A stretch of DNA of 64,000 nt from Echinicola salinicaeni. Its GTDB lineage: Bacteria; Bacteroidota; Bacteroidia; Cytophagales; Cyclobacteriaceae. Shown piece by piece: positions 25,819-35,584 of the stretch (position 1 is its first letter; every line of letters begins with the position of its first letter). The DNA is taken from positions 62,001-126,000 of the forward strand of contig NZ_JACODZ010000008.1 of NCBI RefSeq assembly GCF_014280965.1, written 5' to 3'. The notes under the pieces are model-generated. The model was not told where the DNA came from, did no database searches, and saw only the letters and a program-made list of their open reading frames with translations. The position numbers and the translations under genes were made by a program.

Positions 25819-27008
25819 TGTCCTCCAATCAAGCTGCATATAAGTTTTCCAGATCCAAATTAGGAATTACCTTTATTATATTCCTAATCTTACTTATTCC
25901 CACTGTAGTAATCCCGGGACTAAGTCATCTGGCATGGAAACTCTCCAATCCAAAAAATATCAATATAGTGGTTTTGGACAAAACAGTAGCCGATCAGGAA
26001 AGACTGGAACATCGGTCACTGTTTTGGGCCATGAAACACCTGAACATTCGTAGAAATGATGGTCAGTTTTATCAATATGACAAAGATTATTTCGGTTTTT
26101 ATCCCCAAGAAAATGGTCAGCATAGGATAAAAAACTTACAACAGTACAACTCAAGTGCCCTGGATTCTTTGACCCAGTCCATGGACATCCTTTATCTAGC
26201 CGATACTTATGGCGTTTATGAAGCAGATTTCAGGGAAGATAATCATACCGCATATTCCAAGAAAATTTACGGTGGACTGAGCCAAAAAGACATTGAGTTT
26301 CTATCCAAATCAATAGAACAGGAAAAATTGGTTATTGCTGAATTTAACACCATGGGTGCTCCAACGAGCCCCGATTTGAGGCTTGAATTTGAAGAAATCA
26401 TGAAACTAAAATGGTCAGGATGGATCAGCCGGTATTTTGATGAACTTGATACACTGATCAATAATGAAATTCCGAATTGGCTCGTCGAAAATTACAAAAA
26501 ACAACATGATGGCAAGTGGTACTTTAATGGCGCTGGACAGATATTTGTCAATGAAACCGGAAGGATAGAGATTTTGGAACATGAAACGGATATGGTCCAA
26601 CAAGTACCTTTAATAGTTTCTACGCTTAAAAGCCAACAGCAATATGACTTGCCTCACGAAACCAATTATCCCTATTGGTTTGAAATCATCAGAATCGATA
26701 AAGATTACGAAGTCATATCCTATTTCGATTTAACTCCTACAGAAAGTGGTCAGGCAAAACTGAGAGATATGGGTCTGCCGAGATACTTCCCTGCAAGTAT
26801 GGTCAGAAAAAATGGAAAAGGTAAAATCTATTATTTTACCGGTGATTTCTCTGACAATCCTGTATCCATGAATTCCACCCCATTTTTGGGGGTCCCCAGA
26901 TTACAAAAACTGGTCAATGACAAAACAGATTATTCTAATAGAAGTACTTTTTATTGGAATTATTTCTATCCATTAATGGAAACCATATTTGAAGAATTTA
27001 AGAAATGA
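25818..27008 (+). CDS. Membrane-anchored periplasmic protein of the polysaccharide operon
   Basis: A 396-residue protein with one N-terminal membrane segment (LGITFIIFLILLIPTVVIPG) and a large periplasmic part. I do not recognise a named family. The segment NINIVVLDKTV, followed by MDILYLADTYGVY and KLVIAEFNTMGAPT, looks like a Rossmann/GATase-like alpha-beta fold, and KGKIYYFTGDFSDN near the end fits the same kind of domain. It could act on the nascent polymer or in envelope assembly, as suggested only by strict coupling to the YaiO-like gene. It is the last gene on this strand, and no clear terminator follows. Confidence 0.7.
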   Translation: MSSNQAAYKFSRSKLGITFIIFLILLIPTVVIPGLSHLAWKLSNPKNINIVVLDKTVADQERLEHRSLFWAMKHLNIRRNDGQFYQYDKDYFGFYPQENGQHRIKNLQQYNSSALDSLTQSMDILYLADTYGVYEADFREDNHTAYSKKIYGGLSQKDIEFLSKSIEQEKLVIAEFNTMGAPTSPDLRLEFEEIMKLKWSGWISRYFDELDTLINNEIPNWLVENYKKQHDGKWYFNGAGQIFVNETGRIEILEHETDMVQQVPLIVSTLKSQQQYDLPHETNYPYWFEIIRIDKDYEVISYFDLTPTESGQAKLRDMGLPRYFPASMVRKNGKGKIYYFTGDFSDNPVSMNSTPFLGVPRLQKLVNDKTDYSNRSTFYWNYFYPLMETIFEEFKK

Positions 27009-27165
27009 TATGACTATAAACTGTCCTATCTTCCCTTAATAAAATCACAATGATTTAATAACCAGTAATTTAAACTATTCCAAACAAAGTATTAATTCAA
27101 CATAAAGCCCAATTCAAAAAACGTCGAATTTCGCTTTCTTCCCACACAAACAATTAAGCTATTGA

Positions 27166-29163
27166 TCAATTCATTTCTGGAAGCAGAGCATTATTTTTCA
27201 TCACATATTCATCTTTCCCTTTATAATCTTCAAATTTGGCCTTTAGCATATCCAGGGACTCTATTTCTGTAATAGGCTCCAAATACATTGATTCCATTAT
27301 TTCATAAAGTTCATTGTCTGACATATAAAAAGTCCCGTCAATATAGTCCCCAAACTGATATTTATTCCTCTTTAAAGCATGACTAAGCTTGGACTGAAAA
27401 ACAGCTGCGGTATCCAAAACATTACCTCTCCAGGCGACTGTATCAGGTATGTTTATCCCATAATTTTCTTCCATAAATGCCAAAACACTAGGACCTATCT
27501 CAAGGTGCGTATTAACCGCTGCCATGGATTTGGCAGTTTTCAATTTATGGGAGTATATAAGAAATGGTACATGGAACCTATCAATTTTAGTGGACATGGG
27601 GATTTCAGGAAGTCTGTGGTCACCTGTGATGAAGAAAATTGTATTTTCAGCCTTTTCCAGTTTTAAATATTCCTTAAAAAATTCCCTTAAGGCATCATCT
27701 CCATATAAAACACTGGCCAATTCATTTTCATATTTAAGCAAATCATAACCTGCATCTACATCCAAGCCCTTCAAATGCTGTCTGACTTTATTCGAATAGT
27801 ATTCCTGATCAGGCACCAAAAAAGGAGAGTGCATGGAAGCGGTTTGAAAGATATTAACTTGGGGAACACCTGAATCAGGGAGTTTTCTAATACCATTTTG
27901 AAAAGCTTCTTTATCGGCATAGCCCCAAGTAAAACCAGCAGCTGAAGCAGGTGCTTTTTCAAAATCATCATCAAAATCATCCTCATCAATCAAAAGGTCT
28001 GTCCCCTGATATTGTAAGAATGTTCCAGCATTTTCAAATTTGGAGTCAAAGCCAGAGAAAAAATTAATCTCATAACCATTCTCTTTCAATATGGACATCA
28101 GGGTATGGTGTCTTGGATATGGGGTGGCTTCCATAAATCCATTTTCTCCATAAGGCAATGATCCAAACAATCCCGGAAGTACTCCAAAAGTCCGACCAGT
28201 GGTAGAGAGCATATTCTCCCAATAAAGGCTATTATTGGCCAGAGAATCCAAAAATGGTGTCCAACTCCCTAAATAAGCATTCTTACCAGAGTAAGCTTTT
28301 CCCAAGCCCTCTACAATAATAAATACCAAATCAGGCTTTTCCTCGAATTCATCAAAAAAGGGCCCCAAATAATCTGGATAGTTATTCAAATGTAAAAAGG
28401 GATAAGCAGGATCTATAAATTCCTTTTGAACTAAAGCATTTTCATCTTTCTCAGGTGCTAAATAAAAATCAAAATAAATATTCCTCGAATTACTGAAATA
28501 CTCATAAGCCTCCTCATAAAAGAAAAGTGACTTATTCTCTGCAAGATTAGACTCCAAGCTAGAAAATCCTTGAGGTTTTGAAGTAGGTACCATTAATAAA
28601 ATCGCCAAAAGGAGGTAAGAGGCCAGAGAAATAAAGAATAATGCTTTCAATTTAAACTTAATAAAGTCACCTAGGCCCAATAGGTAATAAATAAAAACAG
28701 CAGCTAATATACCAGCTATTAAATTGCCCATATTGAAAGCCCCTGCAGCTTTTACCGTTTCCAATAAATCATTAAAAGAATAGGTGAACAAGTCAGCTCC
28801 TAATGGAACCAAAGCCTGGGAAAAATAAAAAACCAATCCGATTTGGGCAATAATCAATAAACTCAGTATAATCCGATAAACAGTATAAGAAGTTTTTGGG
28901 AATACTAATCCAAGCATCCCGTGCACTAAAAAAAACACACCTACAGCATACAATCCCCACTTTATGGTTTCCAATAAATTAATAAACAACACTTTCCACT
29001 GAGGCTCAGTTGAAAGGCCATGAATATTACCAATCAAAAACACTTCAATACTTCCTACAAAAATCAAAAGCAACAAGAAAATAATACTGATTTGCCAGAA
29101 TTTAATCAAATTGCTTGTAATATTGCCTACCAAATTGGATTTGATAACCGTTTTTTGACTCAT
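27166..29163 (-). CDS. LTA synthase family phosphotransferase/sulfatase-like membrane protein
   Basis: A 665-residue inner-membrane protein. Five membrane segments occupy the first ~200 residues (for example FWQISIIFLLLLIFVGSIEVF and IYYLLGLGDF). An alkaline-phosphatase-superfamily domain follows: LVFIIVEGLG for metal binding, the nucleophilic Thr in LSTTGRTFGV (about 324), and the metal ligands in FFITGDHRLPE. This is the LtaS/OpgB/CptA-type architecture, transferring phosphoglycerol or phosphoethanolamine groups. In a Gram-negative background the acceptor is probably an envelope glycan or lipid. It converges on the polysaccharide operon. Confidence 0.88.
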   Translation of the reverse strand: MSQKTVIKSNLVGNITSNLIKFWQISIIFLLLLIFVGSIEVFLIGNIHGLSTEPQWKVLFINLLETIKWGLYAVGVFFLVHGMLGLVFPKTSYTVYRIILSLLIIAQIGLVFYFSQALVPLGADLFTYSFNDLLETVKAAGAFNMGNLIAGILAAVFIYYLLGLGDFIKFKLKALFFISLASYLLLAILLMVPTSKPQGFSSLESNLAENKSLFFYEEAYEYFSNSRNIYFDFYLAPEKDENALVQKEFIDPAYPFLHLNNYPDYLGPFFDEFEEKPDLVFIIVEGLGKAYSGKNAYLGSWTPFLDSLANNSLYWENMLSTTGRTFGVLPGLFGSLPYGENGFMEATPYPRHHTLMSILKENGYEINFFSGFDSKFENAGTFLQYQGTDLLIDEDDFDDDFEKAPASAAGFTWGYADKEAFQNGIRKLPDSGVPQVNIFQTASMHSPFLVPDQEYYSNKVRQHLKGLDVDAGYDLLKYENELASVLYGDDALREFFKEYLKLEKAENTIFFITGDHRLPEIPMSTKIDRFHVPFLIYSHKLKTAKSMAAVNTHLEIGPSVLAFMEENYGINIPDTVAWRGNVLDTAAVFQSKLSHALKRNKYQFGDYIDGTFYMSDNELYEIMESMYLEPITEIESLDMLKAKFEDYKGKDEYVMKNNALLPEMN

Positions 29164-29267
29164 TATACTTAATTAATGATGGATATAGATATCCGAATTC
29201 TAAAGATCAGTTTCAGATAATTTTCGCAACAAAATAACTATATTGTAAATCAAATTACCTTATAATA

Positions 29268-29810
29268 ATGAATAAAAGTTTCTTAATTAAAGAACTCTTT
29301 GCCAATATCAAAACTACGGGTGCAGTAACTTTTAGTTCCAAGTCTCTTGTCAATAAAATGCTGTCCTTTGCCAACTTCAAAGGTGCAAAAATAATTATTG
29401 AACTTGGAGGAGGAGATGGTAGTATTACAAAAGGAATTATTGATAGAATGGACAAGGACGCTACACTAATGGTATTTGAAATTAGTGAGGCATTTTGTAA
29501 AAACCTTAAAAAGCAATTTCCCCAAAAAAATGTCCAAATCATCAATGATTCAGCTGAAAACATGGACAAATACCTCGATGGAAAATCTGCTGACCTTATA
29601 CTTTCCTCTTTACCTTTCAGTTTAATTCCCAAGGAAGCCAGGAATAATATTTATTCCAAAACCCGCTCTTCCTTAGATAAGAATGGATTTTTCATTCAGA
29701 TATGTTATTCTTATTTATTGAAATTCCAATTTGCCAACTATTTTAAAAATATCAGAACTGCCTTTACATTAAAAAATTTCCCACCAGCTTTTATCCTTAT
29801 CTGCAAATAA
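29268..29810 (+). CDS. SAM-dependent methyltransferase (phospholipid N-methyltransferase-like)
   Basis: A 180-residue class I methyltransferase. SAM-binding motif I is IIELGGGDGSITKGI, an acidic residue ends strand 2 (MVFEIS), and motif IV is LILSSLPFSLIP, where the SLPF form is typical of bacterial phospholipid N-methyltransferase/KsgA-like proteins. Length fits the short Pmt type. The likely reaction is methylation of phosphatidylethanolamine, but an RNA substrate cannot be excluded. It is transcribed divergently from the LTA-synthase-like gene. Confidence 0.8.
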   Translation: MNKSFLIKELFANIKTTGAVTFSSKSLVNKMLSFANFKGAKIIIELGGGDGSITKGIIDRMDKDATLMVFEISEAFCKNLKKQFPQKNVQIINDSAENMDKYLDGKSADLILSSLPFSLIPKEARNNIYSKTRSSLDKNGFFIQICYSYLLKFQFANYFKNIRTAFTLKNFPPAFILICK

Positions 29811-29913
29811 TAACAAGCTCAAACCACTTAATCATTACCAGTTAAAAAACCTTTTCATGACATTTCATGTCAAAGTGTTTTGCCTTAGGCAATATTGCTT
29901 TAAATTGAAATTG

Positions 29914-30969
29914 ATGAGCAAGGTTATATTTAAAGGACGGGGTGCGAATTTTGAACCAAACAATCCGTATTTAAGGAAAAAATTGGTGTCAGAACATGTG
30001 GAAGGTATTGATGAGGCACCATATATGGATAGACCTTCTACCAAATACTATGAGGAATACACAAAAGGTGCCCTAAGTAAAAACGACAGTCCAGATCTCC
30101 CTCTAAATTATTCTGTCAACCCTTATCAGGGATGTGAACATGGATGTATATATTGTTATGCGCGCAATTCGCATGAATATTGGGGTTTTGATGCTGGCTT
30201 AGGATTTGAGACGAATATTATGGTCAAGCATAATATCGCTGAGATCCTAAAAAAGCAAATGAGCAAGAAAGGATATAAGGTATCGCCCATAATGTTGTCT
30301 GGAAATACCGACTGTTATCAACCCGCAGAGAAAAAATATGGCTTGACCAGGAAAATATTAGAGCTTTGTTTAGAATTGAGGCATCCGGTCAGTGTTATCA
30401 CAAAAAACACTTTGATTGAGAGGGATAAAGATTTAATAAAGGAACTGGCAAATCTAAATTTGATCCATGTTTATTTCTCTATAAATCATTTGGATAACAA
30501 ATTGAAATCACTTTTGGAACCACGAACAGCTACCGCTGAAAAGAAGATCAATACACTAAAAGAATTCACTGAAGCTGGGATTCCCTGTGGTGTAATGGTA
30601 GCTCCCATTATACCAGCTCTAAACACAGCGGATATATCTGAAATAATTAAAAAAACCGCCCAAGCAGGAGCATTAAATGCCGGGTATACTGTCGTAAGGC
30701 TCAATGGCACCGTAAAAAAAGTTTTTACTAAGTGGTTGGAGGAAAACTTTCCTGACAGGTCATTAAAGGTGATGCACCAAATTGAAGAATTACATGGAGG
30801 AAAATTAAATGATACAGAATGGGGGAGAAGGATCAAAGGTGCTGGGCCCATGGCCGCAATGATCGAAAAGATCTTTATCACTTCCAAAGAAAGATTTATG
30901 AAGGGCAGGTCAATGCCTTCATTTGATCTGGATAAATTTTCACCGAATGGACAAATGCGTCTGTTTTAA
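29914..30969 (+). CDS. PA0069 family radical SAM protein
   Basis: A 351-residue radical SAM enzyme. The frame extends to 29857, but the ATG at 29914 begins the recognisable N-terminus (MSKVIFKGRGANFEPNN). The iron-sulfur cluster motif is CEHGCIYCYAR (Cx3Cx2C), followed by the SPIMLSGNTDCYQPAEK segment. This combination marks the PA0069/SplB-like family, whose reaction is not established. A small DUF3253-like gene follows 11 bp later and is probably co-transcribed. Confidence 0.9.
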   Translation: MSKVIFKGRGANFEPNNPYLRKKLVSEHVEGIDEAPYMDRPSTKYYEEYTKGALSKNDSPDLPLNYSVNPYQGCEHGCIYCYARNSHEYWGFDAGLGFETNIMVKHNIAEILKKQMSKKGYKVSPIMLSGNTDCYQPAEKKYGLTRKILELCLELRHPVSVITKNTLIERDKDLIKELANLNLIHVYFSINHLDNKLKSLLEPRTATAEKKINTLKEFTEAGIPCGVMVAPIIPALNTADISEIIKKTAQAGALNAGYTVVRLNGTVKKVFTKWLEENFPDRSLKVMHQIEELHGGKLNDTEWGRRIKGAGPMAAMIEKIFITSKERFMKGRSMPSFDLDKFSPNGQMRLF

Positions 30970-30980
30970 TCTGTGCTAGT

Positions 30981-31205
30981 ATGGATAATATTTTAGAAAT
31001 AGCTATTTTAGAAATGGTAAGACAAAGAGGAACAAAACCTTTTGAACTCTATGAGGTTATCAAATGGATTTTTCCTCAGGATTGGCCGCATTTTACTAGT
31101 GAAATTGAATCAGCTGCTCAAAATTTAAAGGAAAAGGGGAAAATAAACTTAACTGAAAAGCGAATAGTTACAGTAATTGCAGATTCAAAAAATTCCAAAG
31201 TCTAA
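30981..31205 (+). CDS. DUF3253-like small protein
   Basis: A 74-residue protein of winged-helix type: IAILEMVRQRG, then DWPHFTSEIESAAQNLKEKG and INLTEKRIVTVI. This follows the DUF3253 pattern (two helices, a recognition-like helix, a beta wing), although the family's usual CPSEVAR segment is replaced by ELYEVIKWI. It is likely co-transcribed with the radical SAM gene 11 bp upstream and perhaps with msrA 30 bp downstream. Function is unknown. Confidence 0.7.
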   Translation: MDNILEIAILEMVRQRGTKPFELYEVIKWIFPQDWPHFTSEIESAAQNLKEKGKINLTEKRIVTVIADSKNSKV

Positions 31206-31235
31206 TTTTAGCGATATAAAGAATAATAAAACACC

Positions 31236-31817
31236 ATGATATCACTTCCCAAAACCAAAGTAGACAATATTCCAGACGGACACGAAGTAATTACATTAGG
31301 AGCGGGCTGCTTCTGGTGTACTGAAGCCGTTTTCCAAAAAATCAAAGGGATAAACGGAATAATGCCAGGCTACAGTGGGGGACATATCGCTGAACCTACA
31401 TATCATGATGTAACTACCGGAACAACTGGACATGCTGAAGTGATCCAACTATTTTATAATCCCAAAGAAATCGCCTTTCAGGACATTCTTGAGGTTTTTT
31501 GGGCAACACATGACCCCACAACATTGAATAAACAGGGAGCAGACATAGGCCCACAATATCGTTCGGCCATTTTTTACCATAACGAAGAACAAAGAATCAT
31601 TGCAGAGGACTTCAAACAACTGGTCGATAAAGCACAAGTATATGATTCGCCCATTGTAACCGAAATAACGCCTTTCCAGAACTTTTATCCTGCAGAAAAT
31701 ATGCATGTCAATTATTTCAACGAACATGAAAACCAGCCTTATTGCCAATTTGTTATCCGACCAAAACTGGATAAGGTTAAACGGGCATTTGATAATTTAG
31801 CCAAGGAGGACAATTAG
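31236..31817 (+). CDS. msrA: Peptide-methionine (S)-S-oxide reductase MsrA
   Basis: A 193-residue repair enzyme reducing methionine-S-sulfoxide in proteins. The catalytic motif GAGCFWCTEAVF is at about residues 22-33. Substrate-site segments follow: YSGGHIAEPTYHDVTTGTTGHAEV, FWATHDPTTLNKQGADIGPQYRS (both family-typical). No signal peptide, so it is cytoplasmic. Its stop overlaps the stop of the convergent SulP gene by 4 bp. Confidence 0.96.
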   Translation: MISLPKTKVDNIPDGHEVITLGAGCFWCTEAVFQKIKGINGIMPGYSGGHIAEPTYHDVTTGTTGHAEVIQLFYNPKEIAFQDILEVFWATHDPTTLNKQGADIGPQYRSAIFYHNEEQRIIAEDFKQLVDKAQVYDSPIVTEITPFQNFYPAENMHVNYFNEHENQPYCQFVIRPKLDKVKRAFDNLAKEDN

Positions 31818-33367
31818 GTAACTTCTTCTGGCAGGTTTTTCAATATCAATTGGATATTTTTATCCTTTGCTGTCTCCCGGAAATTATAGATAGTCTCCAA
31901 TACATCCATGTCTATATAGACTGATTTTTGGCCATCAATCTCAAGAATAGCATTTTCGGGAATCTTTTCTAAGGTCTTCGCCATACTTGCCTTATTCAAA
32001 AAAGACATATGTTCACTCAAGGCCAGCTTAAAGGAATGTTGATCTGCGTTTTTGTCCACCTCCAAGAAGTAAGGAGTTTTTATATTGGCTTTTAGAATAA
32101 AGTAAATAGCCACTGACATACCTATTCCTATCCCGATCAGTAAGTCCGTAAGTAATATGGCCACTACTGTAACTAGAAAAGGAATGAATTGATCAATCCC
32201 CATTATGTACATCCTTTTATAAAGGTCAAGTTTTGTCAATTTATAACCTACCATTAATAGAACAGCAGCCAGTGCAGATAAGGGGATCATATTGAGTATA
32301 TTGGGGATCAATGCCACGCAAAGGCAAAGCAACAGGCCATGAATAAAAGCTGATACTTTTGTTTCTCCTCCTGATTCCACATTGGCAGAACTACGAACAA
32401 TCACGGCTGTCATAGGCAGTCCTCCTATTAAACCTGCTATAATATTCCCAATCCCTTGTGCCCTTAATTCCCTATTATTTGGGGTTCTTCTTTTATGCCT
32501 ATCTAGTTTATCGGATGCTTCAATACAGAGTAATGTCTCCAGACTCGCAACAATACCAATCGTAAAAGCTACAATATAAAGATCAATATTGCCTAATATT
32601 GAAAAATCAGGAAAAGTGAGTTGTTCTGCTAAACCTGAAAATGATTCAATCATTGGTATATTCACCAAATGACTTTGCACTACCTCTAAAGAAGGCATAG
32701 TGGTCTTAAATATGATATTGATAAAAATGCCTATCAATACAGCCAATAAAGCACCAGGCAGAAAAGTTAGGCCCTTAATTTTCTTAATAAATGGCTTTTC
32801 CCATAAGATCATTATTCCCAAAGAAACAATTCCAATTATCATGGGGCCCAAACCAATATGGAAAATTGAATAAAATAATTCGGTAAAGGTATTTTTACCA
32901 TCAGGCTGCCTAAAACCTTCATTTCCAAAAAAATCCGAATCGACCCCCAAGAAATGAGGTATCTGCTTTAATATAAGAATCAATCCAATTGCAGCCAGCA
33001 TGCCTTTAATAACCGAACTGGGGAAATATAAGCCAATAACACCTGCTTTGATAAGGCCTAAAATCAACTGGATAACACCAGCCAGAACTACTGCAACCAA
33101 AAATGCTTCATAACTATTCAAAGTTTCAATACCATTAAGCACGATAACGGTCAGCCCTGCTGCTGGTCCACTGACTGCAGTCTGGGATCCACTGAGAATT
33201 GACACTACCAAACCTGCAACTATTCCAGTTACCAAACCAGAAAAAAGTGGGGCACCAGAAGCCAGTGCAATACCAAGACAAAGTGGCAAGGCCACTAAAA
33301 ACACCACCAAGCCTGCAGGAAAATCTTTGTTTAGGTGACTCAAATAATAATTTAATTTATTCTTCAT
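31814..33367 (-). CDS. SulP family anion transporter
   Basis: A 517-residue membrane transporter with 10 or more hydrophobic segments. The N-terminal family motif is DFPAGLVVFLVALPLCLGIA, followed by SGSQTAVSGPAAGLTV, which is typical of bacterial SulP proteins of the BicA/SLC26 type. The C-terminal ~90 residues form a STAS domain (ILEIDGQKSVYIDMDVLETI). Substrate could be bicarbonate or sulfate; the proline/alanine-rich SGPAAG motif does not decide. It stands alone on the minus strand. Confidence 0.92.
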   Translation of the reverse strand: MKNKLNYYLSHLNKDFPAGLVVFLVALPLCLGIALASGAPLFSGLVTGIVAGLVVSILSGSQTAVSGPAAGLTVIVLNGIETLNSYEAFLVAVVLAGVIQLILGLIKAGVIGLYFPSSVIKGMLAAIGLILILKQIPHFLGVDSDFFGNEGFRQPDGKNTFTELFYSIFHIGLGPMIIGIVSLGIMILWEKPFIKKIKGLTFLPGALLAVLIGIFINIIFKTTMPSLEVVQSHLVNIPMIESFSGLAEQLTFPDFSILGNIDLYIVAFTIGIVASLETLLCIEASDKLDRHKRRTPNNRELRAQGIGNIIAGLIGGLPMTAVIVRSSANVESGGETKVSAFIHGLLLCLCVALIPNILNMIPLSALAAVLLMVGYKLTKLDLYKRMYIMGIDQFIPFLVTVVAILLTDLLIGIGIGMSVAIYFILKANIKTPYFLEVDKNADQHSFKLALSEHMSFLNKASMAKTLEKIPENAILEIDGQKSVYIDMDVLETIYNFRETAKDKNIQLILKNLPEEVT

Positions 33368-33474
33368 AGCTCAATTTTAAAATTAAAAATCAACACTTAA
33401 AGTATTATAAATCAATAAGTAATAAGGGACACTATACTTAAAAGATACAAATTTCAAAGCAGTTATTTGCTATA

Positions 33475-33482
33475 TAGTTTTG
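33475..33482 (+). promoter_or_regulatory. -7 box upstream of the DUF6909-like gene
   Basis: TAGTTTTG matches TAnnTTTG and lies 117 bp before the ATG at 33599. No -33 element is clear. Confidence 0.35.
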
Positions 33483-33598
33483 AGAAAAAGACTATTTTTA
33501 TGCTAATGCAGCATTGTATTTAGATTTATTGAGATTATTTATTTCACTTTTAAGAGTCAGGGCAGAAAATATTTAAAAATTTAATCCCCCATTTTATA

Positions 33599-35266
33599 AT
33601 GAGAACTAGAGCACAAGAATCACGGGCAGCAATTGAAAGACTTTATATCACTATGCGACATTTGTTTATGCGTGGTGTATACAAACCCTTGGGTGTTTCA
33701 GGTGAATCCCTAATTTCTGCGCTCCATGTATTACAGCCCGAGATATACGGATTGGTTACTGAAGATGAAAAGATTGAATTGGATGGGTTACTATATGTTA
33801 TGGAAAGGCTACCTAGAGGCATAGAGGAATGTAGGTATATCAGATTGATAAGCAGAGAAGGTTATGAAAATGCTGATTTTGAAAAGCTCATCCCCAGTAA
33901 ACGAAGAAGAAATTGTTACCGCGTAGACCGCAATCAAATGTTTGTGGAAATGACAAGGGGTAAGAGTGATATATATGATATACTGACACACCTTACTTTT
34001 TTATATATAGAAGCTGAAAAAATAAGGAATAATAGCACAGACGGAAAGGGACGGATTAACCTAAATTGGAAAATGCTGGGTGAGATTGTTGAAAAAGATA
34101 GTCATGGAGAGCCCTATAACCATGAGGCGGCCTGTTCCTACCTGAGTCATATTACCGGTAGAACCTATGATGAAACCCACAAGGCCATTGAAAAATTCAA
34201 TTCCTCAAATAATTCCAACAGTCTTTTCAGCATCGTTTACCATTTAGGAAAACTGTCCATCGAAGAGGCTGCAGAACAAAAAGACCGGGAGATATCCTTT
34301 TCTGCCACCCTTAGAGAAAGAATAGGGCATCATGTCTATGGTGAGCAATGGGCACAACACATTAAAGGTATATTGGATGAAAACGACCTTTTGCACCGTC
34401 CTATCCATATCATCAGCGCCAACTTACATAGTGTTCTAAATACCATATATGGCCACCAGTTATTAGACTTAGGTTCTTTTGAGGAGATCGAAAAAATTGT
34501 AAGTGAAATAAGCCTTAATCAAAAAAACAATAAGCAAAAGCTAATATTGGAATATGCAATTAAAAATGGATTTATTGACGTTCCTGATGTATCAGGCACC
34601 AATATAGGTGCACAGATATTTGATACGGCCAAAATGGAGAAGACTACCATCATACCTGGAATCAGTATACCTCAAGAAGATAAAAAGAAACCTGTAATCG
34701 TTGTTATGGATTATGCTTTTGGTGAGCAAGCTTATGAATGCTTTGATGAACTCTTAAAGCCCTTCGAGTCCAAAAACCAGATGATTTCTCTCGATGTAGT
34801 ATCAGCCTCCATTATGGGAAAAGCAGGCATATTAGAGGGAAATAAAGGAGACCTTATGATTCCTAGTTCTCATGTTTTTGAGGGTACAGCTGATAATTAT
34901 CCTTTTAAAAACAGATTAAAAGCCAGTGATTTTGAAGGATATGGACTGGACGTTTTTGAGGGTCCTATGATTACCGTATTGGGAACTTCCTTACAGAATA
35001 AGGATGTATTAAGTTATTTTATGGATTCTTCTTGGAAGGCAATTGGTTTGGAAATGGAGGGAGCCCATTATCAAAAAGCCCTTCAGTCGGCCAGTAAAAT
35101 CAGAAGAAGCATCCGAAAAAATGTTAAAGTATTGTATGCTTATTATGCATCTGATAATCCATTGAAAACAGGAAGTACCTTAGCTTCTGGAAGTTTAGGA
35201 ATGGAAGGAGTCAAACCAACCTATCTCATCACTTATAAAATACTGGAGAATATTTTTACCAATTGA
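33599..35266 (+). CDS. DUF6909-like conserved protein with nucleosidase-like C-terminus
   Basis: A 555-residue cytoplasmic protein that resembles a conserved Bacteroidota family (DUF6909, from memory). The N-terminal ~330 residues are helical (RAAIERLYITMRHLFMRGVY). The C-terminal ~200 look like a purine/MTA-SAH nucleoside phosphorylase fold: PVIVVMDYAFGEQAYECF, ITVLGTSLQNKDVL, and a GLEMEGAHY motif that matches the phosphorylase DMEGAA-type signature. It may therefore bind a nucleoside, but activity is unproven. It is monocistronic. Confidence 0.75.
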   Translation: MRTRAQESRAAIERLYITMRHLFMRGVYKPLGVSGESLISALHVLQPEIYGLVTEDEKIELDGLLYVMERLPRGIEECRYIRLISREGYENADFEKLIPSKRRRNCYRVDRNQMFVEMTRGKSDIYDILTHLTFLYIEAEKIRNNSTDGKGRINLNWKMLGEIVEKDSHGEPYNHEAACSYLSHITGRTYDETHKAIEKFNSSNNSNSLFSIVYHLGKLSIEEAAEQKDREISFSATLRERIGHHVYGEQWAQHIKGILDENDLLHRPIHIISANLHSVLNTIYGHQLLDLGSFEEIEKIVSEISLNQKNNKQKLILEYAIKNGFIDVPDVSGTNIGAQIFDTAKMEKTTIIPGISIPQEDKKKPVIVVMDYAFGEQAYECFDELLKPFESKNQMISLDVVSASIMGKAGILEGNKGDLMIPSSHVFEGTADNYPFKNRLKASDFEGYGLDVFEGPMITVLGTSLQNKDVLSYFMDSSWKAIGLEMEGAHYQKALQSASKIRRSIRKNVKVLYAYYASDNPLKTGSTLASGSLGMEGVKPTYLITYKILENIFTN

Positions 35267-35584
35267 TCTAGATTGGATAAAAATTCATTAATAAACTGTT
35301 TATCAATAATATAAACTATATTTGCAAATCAATTCTACAGATATATAATTTCAAATTTGCTTTTAAGGATTCCAAATAGCAAATTAGAGCATATCAAAAA
35401 TTATATTTGTTTGATTAAAAGACAATTGAAAAGGGAATCTATTCTCTAAAATATATCTTTCAGTCAGAATTGACCTGAAAATATATGATCGGCCCTCCAG
35501 TGGAATTTTTATCATTGAGATTCACCCTATTATTAATATTAAAAATAGTCCGTAACTGGGGGCTAGTATAAACAACGAAAACAT
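35267..35584 (+). promoter_or_regulatory. Promoter and long leader of rhlE
   Basis: TATATTTG at 35317-35324 fits the TAnnTTTG -7 box, which would give a 5' untranslated leader of about 250 nt before the ATG at 35585. Long leaders are typical of cold-induced helicase and csp genes in other bacteria, so temperature-dependent control is plausible. No specific RNA structure was identified. Confidence 0.45.

Noticed and set aside
27009-27165. Terminator between the polysaccharide operon and the LTA-synthase-like gene
   Set aside because: No stable stem with a T-run is visible in the 157-bp gap.
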